DNA from: Planctomycetota bacterium
GTDB lineage: Bacteria > Planctomycetota > Phycisphaerae > Phycisphaerales > UBA1924
DNA length: 32,800 nt
Direction: 5' to 3'
Assembly (NCBI GenBank): GCA_003697045.1
Contig: RFGK01000058.1
Span: 1 to 32,800 of the forward strand
Shown one piece after another: positions 18,754 through 26,745 of the stretch; position 1 is the stretch's first letter; each line of letters opens with the position of its first letter. The notes under the pieces were generated by a model, which was not told the origin of the DNA, did no database searches, and saw only the letters and a list, made by a program, of their open reading frames with translations. Both the position numbers and the translations under genes were made by a program.

Positions 18754-19422
18754 TCATTGTGTGTGTGGCTTCCACCTCGTCGCAAGCCCGTGTTCGACTT
18801 CGAGCAAGTCGAGGACCTTCCCCGCGATGAAGTCGACGATCTCGGCGACGGACCGAGGCAGCAGGTAGAGCCCGGGGTTGGTCGGGCACACGATTGCACC
18901 GGCCAGCGTCAGCGTGCGCATGTTCTCAATGTCGATGAGATTGAGCGGAGTCTCGCGATGACAGAGGATGAGTCGGCGTTGCTCTTTGAGCGTGACGGCT
19001 GCGGCACGAGCAAGCAGATTGCTCCCCGAGCCTGAAGCGATGGCGCCCATTGACGTGCTTGAGCACGGTACGATCACCATGCCGTCGTGCAGGAAGCTGC
19101 CCGAGGCGATGACCGCGCCGACATTCTTGTTCGGGTGGATGACCAGGCGCGATCGCCACAAGTCGGCGGGCAGAGCGGACGATCGGCGCACCAAACCGAC
19201 GGGGGGGGCTTCGGATCCGAAGCAGTGAGGCAGCAGGTGCTCGAGCTCGATGCGGGTCACGCCGGCTTCGTCGGCCAGGAGCTGTCGGCCGTATTCGGTG
19301 ACAACCAGGTGCACCTCGCAATCTGCTTCCAGCAGCAGTTCGAGCACGCGCAAGGCATAGGCAGCACCGGAGGCGCCGGTGATCCCGAGCACAAACCTGC
19401 GAGGAGAGGACGCGGTTCTCAT
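18754..19422 (-). CDS. ubiX: Flavin prenyltransferase UbiX
   Basis: RRFVLGITGASGAAYALRVLELLL, VIASGSFLHDGMVIVPCSSTSMGAIASGSGSNLLARAAAVTLKEQRRLILCHRETPLN; start re-set to 19422. Confidence 0.92.
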   Translation of the reverse strand: MRTASSPRRFVLGITGASGAAYALRVLELLLEADCEVHLVVTEYGRQLLADEAGVTRIELEHLLPHCFGSEAPPVGLVRRSSALPADLWRSRLVIHPNKNVGAVIASGSFLHDGMVIVPCSSTSMGAIASGSGSNLLARAAAVTLKEQRRLILCHRETPLNLIDIENMRTLTLAGAIVCPTNPGLYLLPRSVAEIVDFIAGKVLDLLEVEHGLATRWKPHTQ

Positions 19423-19495
19423 GGCGTGGGCAATCCTACGGCGGCGAGCGGGCCAGAAAAGGCGTACAGTGTGGAGGCTCAGGTGGAGGCAAGGC

Positions 19496-20035
19496 GTGCA
19501 AACAAAGCGGGCAATCGGCTCAGTTCTGATTTTGGCGGGCGTGTTGGCAACCGTGGCAGGGTGTGTGGGGTACTCCACATATCCGAGAGTCGAGGGCCTG
19601 GCGCCATCAAGCCCGAACTTTATTCACGTCAAGCCCGTGGTTACCGAGGCGCTGCGGGCGGTCATTGAGCGTTATCACCCCGAGGGTGCGGGGGCGTATG
19701 CGGTCAACCTGCCGGCGAGGATGACGGAAGTTGCACGACGCGAGATTCTCCTTGAGCTTGATGCCCAAGCATCACCATTGACGCACCGGACCGAGCACCT
19801 GCCCATCTATCACGTCGGGCGCGTGTGGATTCGGGGAACGCGGGCCAAGGTGGACGTGATTCGCCCGGTGCTCGAACTGGGCTCAGGCAGCTCAGCGGAG
19901 AGAGCGTATCAGGGCGTGACCGTGTGGCTGGAGGGCGGCCTGAATGACTGGGCGGTGGAGATGATCCAGCCCTGGTCGATCGGAGTGGTCGAGCCGCCCG
20001 CGCTGAACTATGTGGATGAGGGGACCGAGGGTTGA
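19496..20035 (+). CDS. Uncharacterised lipoprotein (probable GTG start)
   Basis: VQTKRAIGSVLILAGVLATVAGCVGYSTYP: lipobox-like VAGC; 179 aa; upstream in-frame starts exist, so the start is uncertain. Confidence 0.6.
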   Translation: MQTKRAIGSVLILAGVLATVAGCVGYSTYPRVEGLAPSSPNFIHVKPVVTEALRAVIERYHPEGAGAYAVNLPARMTEVARREILLELDAQASPLTHRTEHLPIYHVGRVWIRGTRAKVDVIRPVLELGSGSSAERAYQGVTVWLEGGLNDWAVEMIQPWSIGVVEPPALNYVDEGTEG

Positions 20036-20037
20036 GC

Positions 20038-21006
20038 GTGACGACGCCAAGAGAGTCCAGGCTGTCGGCTTCAACCGGCCGGCGTGTGCGACATTTGATG
20101 GCAATCTCAGGCGAGTCGATCGAACGTCTCAGGGGGATCGTGCGCCTGGCAAGCCGCATCGAGCCCGGCGACGTGCTCTCCGGAAAGACGGTTGCTACCG
20201 TTTTCTTCGAGGATTCCACCCGCACGAAGACGACCTTCGTGCTTGCGGCGCAGAACCTCGGCGCGCGAACTGTTGACCTTTCAACCGGCGCCAGCTCGGT
20301 GAATAAAGGCGAGACCATGATCGATACGGCTGCCACGCTCGCAGCGATGGGCGTGGATGCAATCGTGGTGCGCGCCAGGCAGGCAGGTGTGCCCGGGTTG
20401 CTCGCGCGGCATGTCCCCTCGCTTGCAGTCATCAATGCCGGCGATGGCCGACACGCCCACCCCACTCAGGCATTGGGCGATGCGCTGACGATCGCCCAGG
20501 CATTTGATCGAGATGATGTCGATCTTTCCGGGCTGCGCATCGCGATTGTGGGCGACATCAACGCGTCACGCGTGGCGCGATCAAACATTGCCTTGCTGAC
20601 CGGACTTGGTGCGTCGGTCGTGTGCTGCGGGCCGACGACGCTGGTGTCCCCGTCTCTCCGCTCGCTCGGAGTGGACGTCACGCATTCGATGGATGAAGCG
20701 CTGGACGGGGTCAATATCGTGATGATGCTGCGCATCCAGTTTGAGCGGTATGCCAGCGGGCGCGGGGCCATCTCATCGGAACGTGAATATCGTGAGATGT
20801 TCGGCATGACCGAAGAACGATCACGCCAACTCGGACCGGGCGTGGTTGTCATGCACCCGGGCCCAACCAATCGCGGGCTGGAAATCGACCCGGCAGCAGC
20901 CGATGGACTCGTCCCGGGAGGCGCCCGCTCGCTCATCCGCACACAGGTGACCAACGGCGTGCGCACGCGCATGGCAGTCCTGCTCGATTGTCTCAATCCG
21001 AACTGA
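20038..21006 (+). CDS. pyrB: Aspartate carbamoyltransferase catalytic subunit (start GTG 20038 or TTG 20032)
   Basis: ATVFFEDSTRTKTTFVLAA, STGASSVNKGETMIDTAATLAAMG, INAGDGRHAHPTQALGDALTI, MMLRIQFER, VVVMHPGPTNRGLEI. Confidence 0.93.
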   Translation: MTTPRESRLSASTGRRVRHLMAISGESIERLRGIVRLASRIEPGDVLSGKTVATVFFEDSTRTKTTFVLAAQNLGARTVDLSTGASSVNKGETMIDTAATLAAMGVDAIVVRARQAGVPGLLARHVPSLAVINAGDGRHAHPTQALGDALTIAQAFDRDDVDLSGLRIAIVGDINASRVARSNIALLTGLGASVVCCGPTTLVSPSLRSLGVDVTHSMDEALDGVNIVMMLRIQFERYASGRGAISSEREYREMFGMTEERSRQLGPGVVVMHPGPTNRGLEIDPAAADGLVPGGARSLIRTQVTNGVRTRMAVLLDCLNPN

Positions 21007-21289
21007 GCCCAAGCGCAGCAGCCGTGCTGTCGAGATCGACGCCCACAGCGACAAATGACTTCTCGGACGATGCGTGGCCGGCCACGATTGTGACTTCTCG
21101 TGCGCGCAGATTCAGCGCTTTGGCAAGCAGTCCAGCAATGGCGCGGTTGGCCTTGCCGGCTTCGGGAGGGGCAGCAACGCGGATCTTCAGTCGATCGCCC
21201 AGCCGGCCGACGATCTGGTCACAGCGTGCACCCGGGACTGCCTTGACACGAATGATCACGCCCTGATCACAGCGTTCGAGAATGCTCAC
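20993..21289 (-). CDS. DUF167 (YggU) family protein
   Basis: GVIIRVKAVPGARCDQIVGRLGDRLKIRVAAPPEAGKANRAIAGLLAKALNLRAREVTIVAGHASSEKSFVAVG. Confidence 0.85.
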   Translation of the reverse strand: MSILERCDQGVIIRVKAVPGARCDQIVGRLGDRLKIRVAAPPEAGKANRAIAGLLAKALNLRAREVTIVAGHASSEKSFVAVGVDLDSTAAALGLSSD

Positions 21290-21380
21290 CGGTCAGGATA
21301 TGCGTCCGAAAACCAGAAGTGCTGGGACTGCGTATCTGCTTGCGGTAGACTGTCCTTGCTCAAGGTCCGATGCGGAGGGG

Positions 21381-22973
21381 ATGATGTTTCAAAAGTGGAT
21401 GATGGCCGGGGCGCTGGTGTTGATCAGCATGCAGGCAGCAGCACAGCTTCGGCCCGACCAGGTGCTTGTGGTCTACGACTCACGCAGGGCTTCCGAGCGC
21501 GACGTGGCGGAGTTTTACGCAGGTTCGGCCAAGGTCCCCGGCGGCTCGGGCACGGAGCCGGGTGTCCACCCGCAGGTCCATGTATTCAACTTGCAGACTG
21601 CCGGCGTGGCTGCGGCCGGACCCGGCAACATCAGCCACGATGACTTCATCACGCTGATACGCGATCCGATTCGCGCACATCTTGAGTCGGCCGGGCTCGC
21701 AAAGCAGATTCGATGCATCGTGCTCACCAAGGGCATGCCGCATCGGATTCAGGATTGGGACAATCCGGCGGTTGGAGATCAGCCGACCAACATGTTCCAG
21801 GAGTTCCTCATGGGCGACGCCACTTGTGCAAGCGTCGACAACGAGCTGGTCATGCTCTGGCAGGACCTCGGCGACACCGAGGCCGGAGCCCGGGGAGACA
21901 GCTTCTCTGACGGGCTGATCCTCAATCCCTACCGACATGCTTCCGTGCCCATCGGCAGCTTCACAAACATCCATAACCAGGTCAAGAAGCCCTGGGAACG
22001 ATCGGGCAGTTCGCTCGGACAATACTGGGCGATCGATCCGGCCGCTGCGCCCGAAGACCAGTTCACCCCGGGCGACATGATCCTCGTCGTGCGGCTCGAT
22101 GGACACACGGTCGACGATGTCAAGGCAATGGTCAATCGGGCGCAAGGACTCATCTACGACGTGAACTCGGCAGCCTTCGTCTTCGATGAAAAGGACTCCA
22201 ACGGCATTGCCGACACCGGTGCCAACGCCGAGCTGGACAACCAGACCGGGCCAACAAGGGTCGAAGATGATTTCGAATCGGCACGCGACGCAATCCTCTC
22301 TGACGGACGCTTTGATCCGGCGCACATGCACTACGACGCGCTGGCGGGCACGGACAACTGGATCGTCGGGCCCAACGTCGATTATGGGGGCGAAGGGCTG
22401 TTGGTCACAGACGAGTTGATCGTGCTTTCCCATTACGGCTCAAACCATTCTCAAGCGCCCAACGGCGCCGGGATCAGCGCCAACGACACTTATGCGGAAA
22501 GTTTCAACTATCAGCCCGGCGCGATTTTCAACACGATCGAAAGCTACAACGCCAGAGCGTTCGGCCCGCTGGGTACCCGGTTCAACCAGGAGCAGATTGC
22601 GGACTTCATCGCGGCTGGCGGTACTTTCGGCATCGGACACTGCTGGGAACCGTTTGCCTACACGGTGACGGATACCGCCCCTCTGATCCGCAACTTCGTA
22701 CTTGGAACGATGACCTGGGCCGAGGCTGCGTACACCGCCATTCCGGCATTGAGCTGGCACTACATTGTCGTCGGTGATCCGCTGGCCCGGGCGTCGCGAT
22801 CCTGCGATGACATCGATGGAAACGGACGCATCGATATCAACGATCTGTACGCCTGGGAGCAGAATCCCATCGATATCAACCGCGACGGCGTCGCCGACGC
22901 GACTGATCGCAGGCTCGTGGAGACAAGCGTGCGGGCAAGCGTGTTTGAGGATCTGGGCAGCCGCGAGCGGTAA
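21381..22973 (+). CDS. TIGR03790-like secreted protein with C-terminal dockerin-like region
   Basis: MMFQKWMMAGALVLISMQAAAQ signal; PDQVLVVYDSRRASERDVAEFYAGSAKVPGG, IRCIVLTKGMPHRIQ, ASVDNELVMLWQDL; C-terminal DIDGNGRIDINDLYAWEQ...DINRDGVADATDRRLVE. Confidence 0.7.
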   Translation: MMFQKWMMAGALVLISMQAAAQLRPDQVLVVYDSRRASERDVAEFYAGSAKVPGGSGTEPGVHPQVHVFNLQTAGVAAAGPGNISHDDFITLIRDPIRAHLESAGLAKQIRCIVLTKGMPHRIQDWDNPAVGDQPTNMFQEFLMGDATCASVDNELVMLWQDLGDTEAGARGDSFSDGLILNPYRHASVPIGSFTNIHNQVKKPWERSGSSLGQYWAIDPAAAPEDQFTPGDMILVVRLDGHTVDDVKAMVNRAQGLIYDVNSAAFVFDEKDSNGIADTGANAELDNQTGPTRVEDDFESARDAILSDGRFDPAHMHYDALAGTDNWIVGPNVDYGGEGLLVTDELIVLSHYGSNHSQAPNGAGISANDTYAESFNYQPGAIFNTIESYNARAFGPLGTRFNQEQIADFIAAGGTFGIGHCWEPFAYTVTDTAPLIRNFVLGTMTWAEAAYTAIPALSWHYIVVGDPLARASRSCDDIDGNGRIDINDLYAWEQNPIDINRDGVADATDRRLVETSVRASVFEDLGSRER

Positions 22974-23185
22974 AGGCTCGAAGACCTTGGCCACCTGACG
23001 CCATGCTTGCCCCGGCGGGGCCGGTTCGGTCGCGTGGGTGCGTCTTCAAGGCGAGAACCGCAAGCCTGGTGTTTCCCGGCACGCCGGCCGTGGGCCGGTC
23101 GCGTGCGTCAACACCCGCTCGGAGTGACGTTGGACTTGGGCGTCAAGGAACGACAGCGCAAGTGTGTACGCACTACGCTGTTTTC

Positions 23186-24007
23186 GTGGGCGTTGACCTG
23201 CACAGGCTGTCAATACACACGATGACGACGCGTCCGTGGTCGTTGGCCGAGGCTGCGCAAGCCTGTGCGCGCGCAGGTGTCGGAGGCGTGTCGCCGTGGG
23301 TTGAGCACGTTGAACCGATCGGAGTGGGAGAAGCAGCGCGGATCATCGCCGATTTCGGACTGCGCGTGCCGGCGTATGTGCGGGGTGGTTTTTTTGTGCA
23401 CAGCGATGCGCATGAGCGCGCGCGGGCAATCGAACGCACCCGCCGGCTGATTGATGATGCGCGTGCACTCGGGGCAGAATCACTTGTGATCGTTGCGGGC
23501 TCACAGCCCGGCGTGGCGCTTGATGACGGTCGGGCGATGACTTGCGATGCGCTTGGTGTGCTCGTCGACCATGCAGCTGCGGCCGGTCTGAGACTGGCCG
23601 TTGAGCCGCTGCACCCGATGTACGCCGGCGATCGATCCTGTGTGAACACCATCGCCCAGGCGCGGGCAATCTGCGATCGCGTGGGGAGCCCCGTGCTCGG
23701 CGTCGCGGTCGACGTGTACCACGTCTGGTGGGACGACCGGCTCGAAGCGCAGATCGAAGCGCTCGGGCGCGAGGGTCGACTGTTCGGCTTTCACGTGTGC
23801 GACTTCAAGCCGGAACCTGCGCACCCGCTGCACGATCGCGGCTTGATGGGTGAGGGGTGCGCGCCGATTCGTGAGATTCGAGCGATGGTTGAGAGAGCCG
23901 GCTTTGACGGCATGATCGAAGTCGAGGTCTTCAACAGGAAGTGGTGGGCGACAGATCAGCGCACATTCTTGAGGGCGATCATCGAAGCGGCTCACGCACA
24001 CGCATGA
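23186..24007 (+). CDS. Sugar phosphate isomerase/epimerase-like TIM-barrel protein (start uncertain; GTG 23186 or ATG 23222)
   Basis: DLHRLSIHTMTTRPWSLAEAAQACARAGVGGVSPWVEHVE; putative metal ligands in AVEPLHPMYAGDRSCVNT, GVAVDVYHVWWDD, FGFHVCDFKPEP, GMIEVEVFNRKWW. Confidence 0.82.
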   Translation: MGVDLHRLSIHTMTTRPWSLAEAAQACARAGVGGVSPWVEHVEPIGVGEAARIIADFGLRVPAYVRGGFFVHSDAHERARAIERTRRLIDDARALGAESLVIVAGSQPGVALDDGRAMTCDALGVLVDHAAAAGLRLAVEPLHPMYAGDRSCVNTIAQARAICDRVGSPVLGVAVDVYHVWWDDRLEAQIEALGREGRLFGFHVCDFKPEPAHPLHDRGLMGEGCAPIREIRAMVERAGFDGMIEVEVFNRKWWATDQRTFLRAIIEAAHAHA

Positions 24008-24034
24008 CCTGCGCGAGCCTGTACCATACCCGGC

Positions 24035-25456
24035 ATGTCCGAGCGGATTCATCAAGGAGCGGATCGTCCCGAGCTGGAGCGCATTGGCAGACTCGAGCAG
24101 GCTTCGGGCATCGCACGGCTGTTCGGGTACCTGCGGCTCATGGGTCCCGGGTACATGCAAAGCGCAATGACACTGGGCGGGGGGACGGCGTTCTCGGCGA
24201 TTTTCGCAGGAGCCGCGTTCGGATATCGCCTGCTCTGGGTTGCGCCGGTGGGGATGTTGCTCGGAATCATTGTGCTCGCAGCCGTTGCGCACCAGACGCT
24301 GAGCACGGGGCGTGATCCCTTTGAAGCCATGAAGCAGCACGCCGGCTCGTTCTTCGCGTACGGCTGGGGCCTTGCGGCGATCCTGTCGTCGATCATCTGG
24401 CAGTTTGCCCAATACGCCCTCGCCGCCTCGATGTTGGTCCTGCTTGCGCGCGAGTTGGGATGGGAGAATGCACCTCGATGGGTGATGGGACTTGTCGCAC
24501 TGGTGTGGTGTGTGAGCGTCGGGTTGATGTACGACCGATCAGGCAAACTGATGCGCGTGTATGAAAACGTGCTCAAGGGCATGGTCTGGCTGATCATCGT
24601 GTGCTTTGCATTCGTCGTGATTCGTGCCGGCGTTCCCGAACCGGGCCAACTGCTCGCCGGGCTGATTCCCAACATTCCGCCCGATGCGACCCCCGCCGGC
24701 GGCGGCGAGCCGATCAGTTCGATCGTTGTTATTGTCTCCGGTCTGGCTGCTGCGGTCGGCGTCAACATGTTGTTTGTCTACCCGTATTCGCTGCGACGGC
24801 GAGAGTGGGGAAGGGAGCATCGCCGACTGGCGCGATACGACCTCATCTTCGGCATGTTCGTGCCTTATGCCATTGCGGCCAGCCTCATCGTCATCGCGTC
24901 TGCCAGCGTGCTGCACTTCGGTGAACCGGAGTTGTTTACGGGCGCCAAGATTCCGCCCGACCGTGTCGCCGAGATCCTTGCGTCTCCCGACAGACTCGGT
25001 CCTGTTGCTGGCGTGTGGGTGTTCGGGCTGGGGATCATCGCCATGGCGCTCAGTTCGATCACGATGCAGATGCTCTGTTCGGGCTTTGCGTGCGAAGTGA
25101 TGTTCGGCTGGAGGCGGGGTTCGCGTTTGCATCTCCTCGGCACGCTGCTGCCGGCAATCGGCGTGCTCGGGGCGGTCTTCTGGAGCGACGTTGCGATGTG
25201 GGTAGCTGTACCGACCAACATCATCTGCGGGCTGCTGATGCCGCTCGCCTACGTCGGGTTCATCATTTTGCAGCGAAGCCGTGCATACCTCGGCGATGAC
25301 CTGCCGACCGGCAGCCTGGCCGGCGCGTGGCTCGCCGGCATGGTGCTGTCAACGGTCGTATTGACAGCCGGCCTCGTGCTTGTCGTTGTACGCGAGGCTC
25401 CGGGATACGTGAGCAGGATCGCGCAGAGTCTGGCGCACTCGGAGTCGTCCCGGTGA
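24035..25456 (+). CDS. Divergent Nramp-like membrane transporter
   Basis: Multiple hydrophobic helices; Nramp-like MGPGYMQSAMTLGGGTAFSAIFAGAAFGYRLLWV, VNMLFVYPYSLRRREWGREHRRLARYDL, GVWVFGLGIIAMALSSITMQMLCSGFACEVMFG. Confidence 0.7.
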   Translation: MSERIHQGADRPELERIGRLEQASGIARLFGYLRLMGPGYMQSAMTLGGGTAFSAIFAGAAFGYRLLWVAPVGMLLGIIVLAAVAHQTLSTGRDPFEAMKQHAGSFFAYGWGLAAILSSIIWQFAQYALAASMLVLLARELGWENAPRWVMGLVALVWCVSVGLMYDRSGKLMRVYENVLKGMVWLIIVCFAFVVIRAGVPEPGQLLAGLIPNIPPDATPAGGGEPISSIVVIVSGLAAAVGVNMLFVYPYSLRRREWGREHRRLARYDLIFGMFVPYAIAASLIVIASASVLHFGEPELFTGAKIPPDRVAEILASPDRLGPVAGVWVFGLGIIAMALSSITMQMLCSGFACEVMFGWRRGSRLHLLGTLLPAIGVLGAVFWSDVAMWVAVPTNIICGLLMPLAYVGFIILQRSRAYLGDDLPTGSLAGAWLAGMVLSTVVLTAGLVLVVVREAPGYVSRIAQSLAHSESSR

Positions 25457-26634
25457 GTGATCCGACAGAACCACTGCTGAGTCTCCCGTTGCGCGATGAT
25501 CGCTGGGCCGCAGTTGAGGCGCGTCTTGATCCGCATGCTCCTGTGCCGCGGCTTGTCTTTGCAGCTGCCCACGTCGTGATGAAAGAGAGCTACGCGCGGA
25601 TTGGTCATGCCCCGGATCGACCCGGCCGACCCGCGGAAGTCCTTGAGCACATCGATTGGGAGGCAACGGCTCGCTTCCGCGTACACCTGGTTGCGCACGG
25701 ATTCGGCATCGCCGAAGCGATGGATACGGCCCAGCGCTACGAAATCGGATGGCACGCCGCGAGAGAGTTGATCGAGCGGTGCGGCCGCCTCGCGCCCGCG
25801 ACCGGTTTTATCGCCGGTGCCGGCTGCGACCAGCTCGAACATCTCGCTCGGGCGAGTGATCTCGTTGACGCCGTCGTCGAACAGTGTGCGTTCATTCGCT
25901 CGTGCGGCGGCTGGGCAATGATTCTCGCCATGCCCTGGCTGAGCATGCACAATGCGGACGAGCAAACGTATGTAGACGTTTACCGGGCAATCATCGAGCA
26001 GGTTGAAGGCCCGCTGTTCATTCACTTTCTCGGCCCCATGTTCATGCCGGAGCTTCAGGGCTACTTTCCCGGGCATGCGCTTCAGCGGATCATGGATCTG
26101 GACCCGGCCAAGATTCGAGGAATGAAGATCAGCATGCTCGATGCCGAACTCGAGCGCGTGTGGCGCAGGCGCCTGGCTGAGCGCGAGCAGATCATGCTCA
26201 CCGGCGATGATTTCCACTTCGGTCAGATGATGCTCGATGAAGATGTCGCCGGGGAGACGATGATCGATGGACGCCGGGCGGTATTCGGTGATGTGAGTCA
26301 CGGGCTGCTTGGAATCTTCGATGCCATCGCAGCCCCGGCGTCGATCGCCCTGCGCGCGCTGGGTACAGGAGATCGTGACTCATACACGCGCATCATGGAT
26401 GCGTGCGAAGAGTTGGGGCGTGTGGTGTTCGAGGCGCCCACGAAAAACTACAAGGCCGGGCTTGCGCTGCTGGCATACCTCAATGGGTTGCAGGACAACG
26501 CGATGCTTGTCAATCACGTGGAGCGAACGCGCTCGATCGAGCACTACCGGCGCGTGATTGAGGCTGCCAATCGTTGCGGCGCCATTGTCGATGCGCGGTG
26601 TGCCGAGTTGCGCATCCGGCGCTTGTTCGCGTGA
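25453..26634 (+). CDS. DUF993-like, dihydrodipicolinate synthase-superfamily protein (GTG start)
   Basis: FAAAHVVMKESYARIG...DWEATARFRVHLVAHGFGIAEAMDTAQRYEIGWHAARELI, FIAGAGCDQLEH, candidate Schiff-base Lys in KIRGMKISMLD; GTGA overlap with the upstream stop. Confidence 0.8.
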   Translation: MSDPTEPLLSLPLRDDRWAAVEARLDPHAPVPRLVFAAAHVVMKESYARIGHAPDRPGRPAEVLEHIDWEATARFRVHLVAHGFGIAEAMDTAQRYEIGWHAARELIERCGRLAPATGFIAGAGCDQLEHLARASDLVDAVVEQCAFIRSCGGWAMILAMPWLSMHNADEQTYVDVYRAIIEQVEGPLFIHFLGPMFMPELQGYFPGHALQRIMDLDPAKIRGMKISMLDAELERVWRRRLAEREQIMLTGDDFHFGQMMLDEDVAGETMIDGRRAVFGDVSHGLLGIFDAIAAPASIALRALGTGDRDSYTRIMDACEELGRVVFEAPTKNYKAGLALLAYLNGLQDNAMLVNHVERTRSIEHYRRVIEAANRCGAIVDARCAELRIRRLFA

Positions 26635-26660
26635 GAAGTTCGCACAGCACGTGGAGTTCC

Positions 26661-26693
26661 AAAAAAAAGCCCGCCGGGCCTGTTCGACCCGGC
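26661..26693 (-). terminator. Intrinsic terminator for the minus-strand FG-GAP gene
   Basis: Minus strand reads GCCGGGTC-GAACA-GGCCCGGC-GGGC-TTTTTTTT: 8-bp stem with one wobble, then an 8-T tract. Confidence 0.75.
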
Positions 26694-26745
26694 AGAGCTC
26701 GCGTCGCGGGCAAGAAGGATGCATGCCCGCTGGGGGAAGAGAGAG

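Noticed and set aside
17670-18899. 409-aa minus-strand ORF
   Set aside because: Antisense to dnaE, which has strong motifs throughout; low-quality composition and no domain.
23027-23105. Direct repeat CGGTCGCGTG (23027-23036 and 23096-23105) upstream of the isomerase gene
   Set aside because: Only 10 bp, GC-rich and two copies; insufficient to propose an element.
25249-26301. 350-aa minus-strand ORF
   Set aside because: Antisense to the Nramp-like and DUF993 genes; no domain signature.
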